Part shown: piece by piece, positions 24,682 through 32,503 of the stretch
How positions within the stretch are numbered: position 1 is the stretch's first letter
Layout: each line of letters opens with the position of its first letter
DNA from: Pedobacter frigiditerrae
GTDB taxonomy: Bacteria; Bacteroidota; Bacteroidia; Sphingobacteriales; Sphingobacteriaceae
Direction of reading: 5' to 3'
NCBI RefSeq assembly: GCF_032678705.1
Contig: NZ_JAVTSS010000001.1
Span: 2,418,001 to 2,482,000, forward strand
DNA length: 64,000 nt
Notes under the pieces: generated by a model
What the model was told of the DNA's origin: nothing
What the model saw: the letters and a program-made list of their open reading frames with translations, nothing else
Database searches by the model: none
Made by a program: the position numbers and the translations under genes

Positions 24682-25632
24682 TTACTCTTCTATAAGTCCT
24701 CTACCGATTTTCTTAATGCTATTTGTTCTTTTTAAATCGTTTAAAATTTTATCTAAGATACCATTAATGAACGAGTTACTTTTCGGTGTACTGTAATCCT
24801 TTGATAGCTCCAAATACTCATTTATGGTAACTTTAACCGGAATCGAGGTAAAATTCATCATTTCGCAAATGGCCATTTTCATTAAAATAGTGTCCATTAA
24901 TGCAATCCTTTCAGATTCCCAGTTTTTAGTACGCTCTGCAATTAACTCCTGATACGCATTGTCGTTTTTCAAGGTAAACACAAAAAGGTCTTTCACAAAT
25001 TTGCTATCCTCAACCCAATCTGCACTTATTGGCGTTAATTTGTTTTTAAACGGATCTTCGGAAGTAAAGTTTTTTAATGTTTTGGCAATCATACCTTGCA
25101 TTACTTCCCTATCTACAGGCCAATTGATAAACTTATCCTCAAATGCTTGGATAATGTTTAAGTTTTTCAATAAGATTTTACGGAAAATGAACTTGATGAT
25201 TTCTTTAGAACTTTCTAAGTCTTCCTCAGTTTCTTCTAAATAAGCAGCATATTCCTTTGTCTCCTTTAATTTAATAAAAATTGATTTTACTAAATCTGGA
25301 TCAGAATGCCAATTAACTTGATATTTATTAACTGAAGCTGTGTATTCTGGATTTTGCTTTAAAATTACCGCAAATTTATTGTGCAATAATTTCTGATTTG
25401 GATTTAAATCTTCTGCTGTTGGCAAATGTTTATTTGCTCTTTCGATAGCATCAATTGAAGTATATTCAGTAACATCAACTATTAATGCTAGCATACGAAT
25501 ATACATTTCAAAAACACTGTCTATGCTTTGCATTAACGTTTTTTGACTGCTTACGCTATCTTTTTTGTCTGTCATGTGCCATGCATAAATATTTTGCAAA
25601 GCTTTTATTCTTAAGTGTCTTCTGTTTAACAT
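24682..25632 (-). CDS. nusB: Transcription antitermination factor NusB
   Basis: 316 residues, about twice the length of E. coli NusB. The C-terminal ~150 residues carry the NusB fold (DPFKNKLTPISADWVEDSKF, then RIALMDTILMKMAICEMMNF and VTINEYLELSKDYSTPKSNS followed by FINGILDKI). The N-terminal start MLNRRHLRIKALQNIYAWHM has the conserved RR..R-ALQ.LY motif, so the extra length is an insertion between the two, a known trait of the phylum. NusB with NusE binds boxA RNA in rRNA antitermination. First in the series with DUF1573 and yajC. Confidence 0.9.
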   Translation of the reverse strand: MLNRRHLRIKALQNIYAWHMTDKKDSVSSQKTLMQSIDSVFEMYIRMLALIVDVTEYTSIDAIERANKHLPTAEDLNPNQKLLHNKFAVILKQNPEYTASVNKYQVNWHSDPDLVKSIFIKLKETKEYAAYLEETEEDLESSKEIIKFIFRKILLKNLNIIQAFEDKFINWPVDREVMQGMIAKTLKNFTSEDPFKNKLTPISADWVEDSKFVKDLFVFTLKNDNAYQELIAERTKNWESERIALMDTILMKMAICEMMNFTSIPVKVTINEYLELSKDYSTPKSNSFINGILDKILNDLKRTNSIKKIGRGLIEE

Positions 25633-25669
25633 GAATGTAAGAACGAGTGGTAATTTTTACCGTTTATAT

Positions 25670-26758
25670 TTAATATGATGATTTAATTTTTTTAATGTCG
25701 CTTATTCTTTTTTCTGCGATGCGAGCCGCAGCTAAATTTGTTGGTATTTTTTCTGTTTTCGATAACTTAATTACTTCACGAGTTGCGTCGTAAATATGCT
25801 CTGTTAGCTGCATGGTACGTTTTTTACCAAAACCTGTTAACTCAGAGTAACAGTTAATTAAGCCACCAGCATTTATCAAATAGTCTGGCGCATACAAAAT
25901 TCCCTTATCTAATAATAACTGGCCATGAATATCTTCATCTGCCAATTGGTTATTTGCAGAACCTGCAATGATAGAGAACTTCATATTTTTGATGGTTTTA
26001 TCATTAACCGTTGCACCCAATGCGCATGGCGAATAAATATCAGCACCAATGGTAAATATTTTATCTGCATCTATAGGTTTTGCCTTATATTTTCTGGCAA
26101 CTTCCTGTAAACGGTCTTGGTTAATATCGCTAACGTAAACTTCTACGTTTTCTTGTCTTAATAGCTCAACTAAATGTTCGCCAACATTGCCAATTCCTTG
26201 CACAACTACAGATCTACCTGCAAGCATATCAGTTCCAAAAACTTCTTTAACGCAAGCTTTAATTCCCAAAAACACACCCCTTGCGGTAATTGGAGCTGGA
26301 TTACCACCACCACCAATAGATTCTGGCACACCAGTGACATGTTCGGTTTCCATGCGGATATATTCCATATCTCTAGTGGTTGTACCCATATCTTCAGCAG
26401 TGATAAATTCACCGTTTAAGTTTTTGATGAAACGACCATAACTACGCATTAAAGCCTCAGTTTTCATCTTTCTAGAGTCGCCAATAATAACAGCTTTACC
26501 ACCACCTAAATTTAATCCAGTAATGGCAGATTTGTAGGTCATTGCTTTAGACAAACGCAATACATCTTCTAAAGCTTCAGCTTCAGAATTGTAGTTCCAC
26601 ATACGGGTTCCGCCTAAAGCAGGACCTAATGTAGTATCATGAATAGCAATAATGGCTTTTAATCCGGTATCGGGGTCGTTACAAAAAACCACTTTTTTGT
26701 GGCCTGATGCACTTAATTGGTCTAAAACAGAAGTTACGATAGAACTATTACCAGACAT
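25670..26758 (-). CDS. Leucine-type (Glu/Leu/Phe/Val) dehydrogenase
   Basis: 362 residues from ATG at 26758 (MSGNSSIVTSVLDQL); the frame runs on to a TTG at 26785 with no support. It reversibly deaminates branched-chain amino acids with NAD. Visible are NDPDTGLKAIIAIHDTTLGPALGGTRMW, catalytic lysines in LGGGKAVI and SKAMTYKSAI, the dinucleotide motif GIGNVGEHL, and the sequence GSANNQLADED. Short spacing (37 bp) to nusB suggests possible read-through. It could start leucine degradation toward HMG-CoA, which the lyase at 0.5 kb would finish. Confidence 0.85.
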   Translation of the reverse strand: MSGNSSIVTSVLDQLSASGHKKVVFCNDPDTGLKAIIAIHDTTLGPALGGTRMWNYNSEAEALEDVLRLSKAMTYKSAITGLNLGGGKAVIIGDSRKMKTEALMRSYGRFIKNLNGEFITAEDMGTTTRDMEYIRMETEHVTGVPESIGGGGNPAPITARGVFLGIKACVKEVFGTDMLAGRSVVVQGIGNVGEHLVELLRQENVEVYVSDINQDRLQEVARKYKAKPIDADKIFTIGADIYSPCALGATVNDKTIKNMKFSIIAGSANNQLADEDIHGQLLLDKGILYAPDYLINAGGLINCYSELTGFGKKRTMQLTEHIYDATREVIKLSKTEKIPTNLAAARIAEKRISDIKKIKSSY

Positions 26759-26860
26759 ACAAATTTGTTGAATTGATAGCGGCAAAATTAAGATAAAAAA
26801 ACCATTATTTTACTTAGTTTTTATTAAAAAAAGAAACTCTTTTGGCTAACTTTACCAAAA

Positions 26861-28645
26861 ATGAAGCATCTATTCTTTTTAAACAAATACTTCTATAAAT
26901 ATAAGTGGTGGATAATTCCAGGCGTTTTCTTTGTCATCATCTCTAATATTTTTGGTGTGGTACCTGCTCAAGTGGTTGGTCACGCTTTCAATTTAATTAC
27001 AGAAAACATCGCTATCTACCAGCTTTTTGATGGTTTTGAACGTCAAGAAATCATCTATGATATCTTTAGCAATAGCTTATTCTTTTTTGGCGCATTGATA
27101 TTGATCCTCTATTTAATGAGAGGATTATTCTTGTTTTTCATGCGCCAAACTATCATTTTAATGTCGAGGCATATTGAGTACGACATGAAGAATGAAATTT
27201 ATGCGCACTATCAAAAACTAAGTCTAGGTTTTTACCGCAGAAACAATACCGGCGATTTAATGAATCGTGCCACCGAAGACGTAAACAGAGTGAGGATGTA
27301 CGTTGGCCCAGCTATCATGTACACCATCAACACGGCTGTTCTATTCTTACTCATTATCTACTTTATGTTTGATGTAAATAGCACATTGGCTATTTATTGT
27401 TTATTACCGCTACCCATTTTAGTCGTTACTATTTATTTCGTAAACACTTTAATCAACCAAAAAAGTGAGCGTATCCAAGAGCAATTATCAAGATTGTCTT
27501 CCTTTGTACAAGAACGATTTTCGGGCATTAGGGTAATTAAATCTTATGTAAGAGAAAAACAGGTACAAGATGTTTTTGCGACTGAAAGTATTGCTTATAA
27601 AAACAGCTCGATGAATTTGGTTAAGGTGCAGGCATTGTTTTACCCTACCATGCTTTTATTGGTAGGATTAAGTACCATTTTAACGGTATATATTGGCGGT
27701 AAACAAGTAATTGATGGCGCCATTACGCCAGGGAACATCGCCGAATTTATAGTTTACGTTAACCAATTAACCTTTCCTGTAACCATGCTAGGTTGGGTAA
27801 CTACTCTCATTCAAAGAGCAGCTGCATCGCAAAAACGGATAAATGAGTTTTTACAATTACAACCAGATATTACATCCAGCAATGCTGAAGAACCCGTATT
27901 TGATGGAAAAATCAGTTTCAAAAATGTAAGCTTTACTTACCCAGATACTGGAATTGAAGCTTTAAGAAATATTAGCTTTGAGGTAGAAAAAGGACAATTT
28001 GTAGCTATTATTGGAAGAACTGGTTCTGGAAAATCTACCTTGGCAAACTTAATTATGCGGATGTATGATACCGATTCAGGGCTGATAGAAATAGACGGCA
28101 AGGAATTGAGGAACTTAAACCTCAACAATTTCAGGAATCAAATTGGATTTGTACCACAAGAAGTTTTCTTATTCTCAGACACCATCAAAAACAACATCGC
28201 CTTTGGCTTAAGCGTCGTTGAAGAAGGACAGGTTGAACAAGCTGCTAAAAATGCTGCCGTTTATAATAACATTATTGATTTTGATTTGAAATTTGAAACA
28301 ATGTTAGGCGAAAGAGGGATCACCTTATCTGGCGGACAAAAACAACGTGTTTCTATAGCCAGAGCTTTAATAAAAGAGCCTAAAATCTTGATATTTGACG
28401 ATTGTCTTTCGGCCGTTGACACCAAAACAGAAGAAGAAATCTTAAGTAATTTGGGCAAGATAATGAAAGGCAAAACGAGTATTTTAATTGCCCATCGTAT
28501 TTCTACCATTAAAAACGCAGATAAAATCATTGTTTTAGACGACGGGAAAATCATTGAGCAAGGCACGCACAATGAACTACTTGCAAATAACGGTGCTTAT
28601 GCTGAAATGTACGACAATCAATTATTAGAAGAGGAAAATCGATAA
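26861..28645 (+). CDS. ABC transporter, fused permease and ATPase (exporter type)
   Basis: 594 residues, a half-transporter. The N-terminal ~320 residues hold six transmembrane helices with the coupling-helix motif GDLMNRATEDVNRVR. The ATPase part has Walker A GRTGSGKS (about 385-392), Q-loop FVPQEVFLFS, signature LSGGQKQR (about 489), Walker B ILIFDDCLSAVD (about 509) and switch His in IAHR. The sequence class is MsbA/LmrA-like multidrug or lipid exporters working as homodimers. The cargo is unknown. Divergent from the dehydrogenase; no accessory gene is adjacent. Confidence 0.88.
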   Translation: MKHLFFLNKYFYKYKWWIIPGVFFVIISNIFGVVPAQVVGHAFNLITENIAIYQLFDGFERQEIIYDIFSNSLFFFGALILILYLMRGLFLFFMRQTIILMSRHIEYDMKNEIYAHYQKLSLGFYRRNNTGDLMNRATEDVNRVRMYVGPAIMYTINTAVLFLLIIYFMFDVNSTLAIYCLLPLPILVVTIYFVNTLINQKSERIQEQLSRLSSFVQERFSGIRVIKSYVREKQVQDVFATESIAYKNSSMNLVKVQALFYPTMLLLVGLSTILTVYIGGKQVIDGAITPGNIAEFIVYVNQLTFPVTMLGWVTTLIQRAAASQKRINEFLQLQPDITSSNAEEPVFDGKISFKNVSFTYPDTGIEALRNISFEVEKGQFVAIIGRTGSGKSTLANLIMRMYDTDSGLIEIDGKELRNLNLNNFRNQIGFVPQEVFLFSDTIKNNIAFGLSVVEEGQVEQAAKNAAVYNNIIDFDLKFETMLGERGITLSGGQKQRVSIARALIKEPKILIFDDCLSAVDTKTEEEILSNLGKIMKGKTSILIAHRISTIKNADKIIVLDDGKIIEQGTHNELLANNGAYAEMYDNQLLEEENR

Positions 28646-28778
28646 AAGATTTGATACGATATAAACTTGTGGTTTATACGTAGTTTAATTTATTCGAAAA
28701 TGATAGTAAATTCTGTTTTGATTTAATAATTATTGCTTTATATTTACCGCAACCTTAAACTAATTAGTACACACAACA

Positions 28779-29111
28779 ATGGGAGATTTTGACAACAAAG
28801 AGAGAGAAGAGGTTTTTAGCAAGAAAGTAAGAGCAGGTAAACGCACCTATTTTTTTGATGTAAAGGCAACACGTTCAGGCGATTATTACCTTACTTTAAC
28901 AGAAAGTAAAAAGAGATTAGAGGATGGTGTATTTGTAAAACATAAAATCTTTTTATACAAAGAAGATTTTGAAAAGTTTACTGAAGGTTTAACTGAAACT
29001 GTAGAGTATATTAAATCTCATCAGGATGTAGTTGAAAAACGTTATGAATATTCTGAAAATGCAGAATATACGCATACGCCAAAAACAGATAGCGACGATT
29101 TTTCTTTCTAA
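28779..29111 (+). CDS. DUF3276 (PUR-alpha-like) nucleic-acid-binding protein
   Basis: 110 residues. The core KKVRAGKRTYFFDVKATRSG, then DYYLTLTESKKR and HKIFLYKEDFEKF, matches the DUF3276 family. Bacteroidota and Borrelia members have the PUR repeat fold and bind single-stranded nucleic acid. It is monocistronic and followed by a terminator. The Glu-rich, Tyr-containing tail (ENAEYTHTPKTDSDDFSF) is probably flexible. Confidence 0.85.
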   Translation: MGDFDNKEREEVFSKKVRAGKRTYFFDVKATRSGDYYLTLTESKKRLEDGVFVKHKIFLYKEDFEKFTEGLTETVEYIKSHQDVVEKRYEYSENAEYTHTPKTDSDDFSF

Positions 29112-29125
29112 GAAAATCACATATT

Positions 29126-29166
29126 AAAAAAAGTCTCCTGATATAAAATTGGGGGACTTTTTTTTG
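29126..29166. terminator. Bidirectional terminator between DUF3276 and DUF5362 genes
   Basis: AAAAAAAGTCTCC and GGGGACTTTTTTTT pair around a 13-nt loop, with A- and T-runs on both sides, between convergent genes. Confidence 0.8.
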
Positions 29167-29179
29167 GCTAATTTATTAC

Positions 29180-29653
29180 TTATCCCACTGCGCTATTACC
29201 CAATATTGCACCCACAATTGTTATAACATAAAGGCTTATTATAATGATGGTAATAATTCCCCAGTATTTAAATAACGATTTCATTTTACCCATTGCCTCA
29301 TTCAAGCTTGCTTGTTCGCCATATAAAATGCCAACCTTTGCTTTATTGGCATATTTAAACATCAGTAAACTTGGGTAAAATATAGCAAAGGCATATAGTA
29401 AAAACACAACTGTTATCACTGCACTACCTGCTTTTGCAAGTTCTCCTGTCATTAAAGCAAGGTCGGGATTCGAACTCATGATTGCGCCAAACATAAAAGC
29501 ACCAACAACAAGCAATCCTGTTAATACAAAACCAACAATAGCTAAAAAGCTAGCCCATTTTGCTGTTTCATAGATGTAACTTCTTATTTCCTCTGTAACA
29601 GTTAAAAGTTGTTCTTCTTTGGGTTCTAATTGTGTTTCGTTAATTTCTTCCAT
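29180..29653 (-). CDS. DUF5362 family membrane protein
   Basis: 157 residues with four hydrophobic segments (about 31-57, 70-95, 98-112 and 130-152). The opening TEEIRSYIYETAKWASFLAI and the central FLLYAFAIFYPSLLMFKYA with KAKVGILYGEQASLNEAM are typical of small Bacteroidota membrane proteins grouped under DUF5362. No catalytic residues are apparent. ATG start. It converges with the DUF3276 gene. Confidence 0.65.
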   Translation of the reverse strand: MEEINETQLEPKEEQLLTVTEEIRSYIYETAKWASFLAIVGFVLTGLLVVGAFMFGAIMSSNPDLALMTGELAKAGSAVITVVFLLYAFAIFYPSLLMFKYANKAKVGILYGEQASLNEAMGKMKSLFKYWGIITIIIISLYVITIVGAILGNSAVG

Positions 29654-29750
29654 TTTAGTTTTAATTATTCTCGGTTACCAAATATAAACATATTAGCAAT
29701 GTTAATGTTTAGCATTGAATAATTTACTAGGCAAAGGCCTTAAAAATTAA

Positions 29751-29759
29751 TATCTTTGC
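29751..29759 (+). promoter_or_regulatory. ychF promoter -7 box
   Basis: TATCTTTGC matches TAnnTTTG perfectly. Transcription would start near 29765, just before the foldback at 29769-29811, leaving a 5' untranslated region of about 68 nt. Confidence 0.5.
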
Positions 29760-29768
29760 GCCCTTTGG

Positions 29769-29811
29769 GAAATAGTCAATGGACTATGGACCATAGACTA
29801 TTGACTATTTC
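29769..29811 (+). repeat. Near-palindromic hairpin in the ychF 5' untranslated region
   Basis: GAAATAGTCAATGGACTATGG is followed directly by its near-complement ending GACTATTTC. About 39 of 43 positions match the reverse complement. It lies between the -7 box and the ATG at 29833, so it should be transcribed at the very 5' end of the mRNA. Confidence 0.65.
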
Positions 29812-29832
29812 ATTACAAATAAAAAAATATAA

Positions 29833-30927
29833 ATGGCATTACAATGTGGTATAGTTGGCTTACCAAATGTGGGTAAATCAACCTTATTTAACTGTTTATC
29901 TAACGCAAAAGCGCAAGCAGCTAATTTTCCGTTCTGTACAATCGAACCAAATATTGGTGTAATTACCGTTCCAGATGACCGTTTAACAAAGCTGGCTGAT
30001 TTAGTAAAACCTAACAAAGTACAGCCTAATACAATTGAGATTGTAGACATTGCCGGTTTGGTAAAAGGTGCATCTAAAGGCGAGGGTTTAGGTAATCAGT
30101 TTTTAGGAAATATTAGGGCTACAAGCGCAATTATACACGTTTTACGTTGTTTTGATGATGGAAACGTAATTCACGTTGATGGTTCAGTAGACCCAATTCG
30201 CGATAAAGAAATCATTGATACTGAATTACAGTTGAAAGATTTAGATACCGTTACCAAACGTATCCAGAAAGTAGAAAAAATGGCTAAAACTGATAAAGAA
30301 GCCAAAAGAACTTTCGATATTCTTTCTGTATTTAAAGCGCATTTAGAATCTGGAAAGTCTATCCGCACTGCGAAAGTAGAAAAAGATGATTTCGATTTTA
30401 TTGAGGATTTAGGGTTATTAACTCAAAAGCCAGTAATGTACGTTTGTAATGTTGATGAAGCTTCGGTAATTGATGGTAATAAATATGTTGATTTAGTGAA
30501 AGCTAGCGTTGCTGAAGAAAATGCTGAGGTTTTGGTTATTTCTGCTAAAATCGAATCTGAAATTGCTGAATTAGATAATTACGAAGAGCGTCAAGAATTT
30601 TTAGCTGACTTAGGTTTAACTGAATCTGGTGTAAATAAATTGATTAGAGCTGCGTACCGTTTGTTAGATTTATACACTTATTTTACTGCTGGTGTGCAAG
30701 AAGTTAGAGCTTGGACTATCACTAAAGGCTTTACTGCACCACAAGCTGCTGGTGTAATTCACACAGATTTCGAAAAAGGCTTTATCCGTGCCGAGGTTAT
30801 TAAATACAACGATTTTGTAACCCTAGGTTCTGAAGCTGCTTGTAAAGAAGCTGGTAAATTAGGCGTAGAAGGAAAAACTTACGTTGTAGAAGATGGCGAC
30901 ATCATGCACTTTAGATTTAACGTTTAA
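29833..30927 (+). CDS. ychF: Redox-regulated ATPase YchF (Obg family)
   Basis: 364 residues. It is a ribosome-associated P-loop NTPase that prefers ATP to GTP. The G1 motif GLPNVGKST is at residues 8-16; G2/G3 include NFPFCTIEPNIG and DIAGLVKGASKGEGLG; and the G4 position has CNVDE rather than NKxD, the change linked to ATP preference. The C-terminal TGS domain ends with GDIMHFRFNV. A terminator follows at 31005-31035. Confidence 0.95.
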   Translation: MALQCGIVGLPNVGKSTLFNCLSNAKAQAANFPFCTIEPNIGVITVPDDRLTKLADLVKPNKVQPNTIEIVDIAGLVKGASKGEGLGNQFLGNIRATSAIIHVLRCFDDGNVIHVDGSVDPIRDKEIIDTELQLKDLDTVTKRIQKVEKMAKTDKEAKRTFDILSVFKAHLESGKSIRTAKVEKDDFDFIEDLGLLTQKPVMYVCNVDEASVIDGNKYVDLVKASVAEENAEVLVISAKIESEIAELDNYEERQEFLADLGLTESGVNKLIRAAYRLLDLYTYFTAGVQEVRAWTITKGFTAPQAAGVIHTDFEKGFIRAEVIKYNDFVTLGSEAACKEAGKLGVEGKTYVVEDGDIMHFRFNV

Positions 30928-30966
30928 CCCCTAAATCCCCTAAAGGGGACTTTTATACATTGCGCC

Positions 30967-31000
30967 TATCGGTTGGTGTCTCACCGACCGAAAACATAAA
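30967..31000. repeat. Hairpin repeat TTGGTG-TCT-CACC, copy 1
   Basis: CGGTTGGTG, TCT and CACCGACCG form a hairpin followed by aaaacataaa. Two further copies lie at 31755-31788 and 32026-32060, all in the ychF-mgtE region. Confidence 0.65.
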
Positions 31001-31004
31001 AATT

Positions 31005-31035
31005 AAAAGCTACTTCAATTGAAGTGGCTTTTTTT
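31005..31035 (+). terminator. ychF terminator
   Basis: AAGCTACTTC, loop AATT and GAAGTGGCTTTTTTT form a short stem with a T-run. Confidence 0.8.
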
Positions 31036-31057
31036 GTACTTTTAAAAAACATTAATT

Positions 31058-31747
31058 ATGAAATACTATTTCGCACTTCTGGCTTTTACCTTCGTTTATT
31101 TAAGTGGATTTTCCCAGCAGATTACATACAGTCAATGGAAAGAGGAGGCCAAAAACAACATGGCATTGATTCCTAAATATGGCAATCTACCTAAAACAGA
31201 ACAACAAAAAGACGCTGATGCAATATTAGTTAAAACCTTTTTGGAACAACATGAAACACATAGAAAATCCTCTGAAACTTTGGTGAAAATGGGATTTAAT
31301 TATTTGCATCGAGGAGATTTAGAAACTGCAATGTACAGATTTAACCAGGCCTTTTTATTAGACCCTACAAATGAGGATGTTTTTTGGGGATTTGGAAGAA
31401 TATATTTCACTTTTGGAGATTATGAAGCAGCGAATAAGCAATACAATGAGGGCTTAGCCATTAACCCTAAAAGTTCAAACATTATCACTGATATTGCCAG
31501 TATCCACATGGCAATATATGAAAACACTAAAAATGAAAAAGAATTAGATAAGGCAATAGAAATTTTCAAGAAAGCGTATGCAATTGATAGTGAAAATCAA
31601 AATGTATTATTCAAACTTTCTGCTGCTTATTTTTATAAAAATGATTGCGCTAACGCATGGATTTTCCACGATAAATGCAAAAAACTTGGCGGCAAACCTT
31701 TAACTGCAGACTACACAAAAGCATTAACCGCTAAATGTAATCGATAG
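31058..31747 (+). CDS. Exported tetratricopeptide repeat protein
   Basis: 229 residues. Signal peptide at residues 1-19 (ending GFSQ). From about residue 80 on, helical repeats of TPR type are visible: LVKMGFNYLHRGDLETAMYRF and FGRIYFTFGDYEAANKQYNE, followed by a repeat with DKAIEIFKKAYAIDSENQNV. Such proteins are periplasmic scaffolds; the partner is unknown. The final segment has two Cys (NDCANAWIFHDKCKKLGG) that could form a disulfide. It sits between two copies of the TTGGTG hairpin repeat and is apparently a single-gene unit. Confidence 0.7.
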   Translation: MKYYFALLAFTFVYLSGFSQQITYSQWKEEAKNNMALIPKYGNLPKTEQQKDADAILVKTFLEQHETHRKSSETLVKMGFNYLHRGDLETAMYRFNQAFLLDPTNEDVFWGFGRIYFTFGDYEAANKQYNEGLAINPKSSNIITDIASIHMAIYENTKNEKELDKAIEIFKKAYAIDSENQNVLFKLSAAYFYKNDCANAWIFHDKCKKLGGKPLTADYTKALTAKCNR

Positions 31748-31754
31748 TTGTATC

Positions 31755-31788
31755 TATCGCTAGTATCTCACCAACCGAAAACATAAAA
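31755..31788. repeat. Hairpin repeat TTGGTG-TCT-CACC, copy 2 (degenerate)
   Basis: TATCGCTAGTATCTCACCAACCG then AAAACATAAAA. The left arm has decayed (GCTAGTA for GGTTGGTG), while the right arm and the flank are kept. Confidence 0.5.
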
Positions 31789-32025
31789 GCTAATCAATTT
31801 GAATGGTTTTTTATGATTTGAAAAGCAAGGGCAGAAGCATTCATTAAAGTTACTCGGGCTATACACTACAATCTTTTGTGGCCTTCACTTCGGCTACGCT
31901 CAGTGCAAGCTCGCTCAGGCTGACACAAAAGGATTTCGTTGCTATCCCGTTTAGTTAACACAGGTCATTGCTGCTATTGAAAGTTGCATTATGCTTTAGA
32001 CCTTATTGGTTGCTAAATTTTAACC

Positions 32026-32060
32026 TATTAGTTGGTGTGTCACCCACCAAAAACATAAAA
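32026..32060. repeat. Hairpin repeat TTGGTG-TGT-CACC, copy 3
   Basis: AGTTGGTG, TGT and CACCCACC, followed by AAAAACATAAAA. Same arms and same A-rich flank as copies 1 and 2. Confidence 0.6.
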
Positions 32061-32378
32061 TCCTCAAATGTGGCTAAAGCCAAACCTTTCAATATTTTTT
32101 CCGTTGGCTGAAGCCTACGGCAATGAATATTTGAATTTCAATAATAATTTTTTCGTTGCCGTCGGTTTTAACCGACGGATTTATGCAGTTTGCACAGGCT
32201 TTAGCCACATCCTAAGAACTATTAACATTGTTTTCTAAACCCGTCCCGATAGCTATCGGGAGCAGTGTAAATCTCCCGATTTTTTCATCGGGAATTGCAA
32301 CGAAAAGCGGGATAGGATTTTCCAAAGAATTACTGTAATTGATTTTCAAATTAACTTTTAAGAGAATTTTATTTTAGT

Positions 32379-32422
32379 CATCCGATGAATATTGTACAGC
32401 TTATTATATTCATCGGATGACT
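32379..32422. repeat. REP-like hairpin, copy 2 (GTCATCCGATGAATAT)
   Basis: The 16-bp arms are identical to those at 15389-15430; the loop differs (tgtacagcttatt). Followed by attaatct, as in copy 1. Confidence 0.75.
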
Positions 32423-32503
32423 ATTAATCTAACCTGACAACGCATTAAGATTGCTTTCCCGAGAAATCGGGACAGGCTGTGCCTCGCAATGACGAAATTG
32501 ATA

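Larger units (their letters stand above)
31748..32503. repeat. 756-bp intergenic region made of dispersed palindromic repeats
   Basis: No credible gene. It contains the TTGGTG hairpin copies 2 and 3; a palindromic segment with ends CTTTTGTG/CACAAAAG around 31872-31930 with CGGCTACGCTCAG; a region near 32085-32220 in which GGCTTTAGCCACAT and its complement flank CCGTTGGCTGAAGCC / GGTTTTAACCGACGG; two TCCCGAT...ATCGGGA hairpins (32244-32261 is an 18-bp palindrome); REP copy 2; and CGCATTAAGAT followed by TCCCGAGAAATCGGGA. It is the richest repeat island of the window. Confidence 0.6.

Noticed and set aside
31872..31930. CTTTTGTG...CACAAAAG ends as an insertion sequence
   Set aside because: The enclosed DNA is about 45 bp and codes for nothing; more likely a dispersed palindromic repeat.
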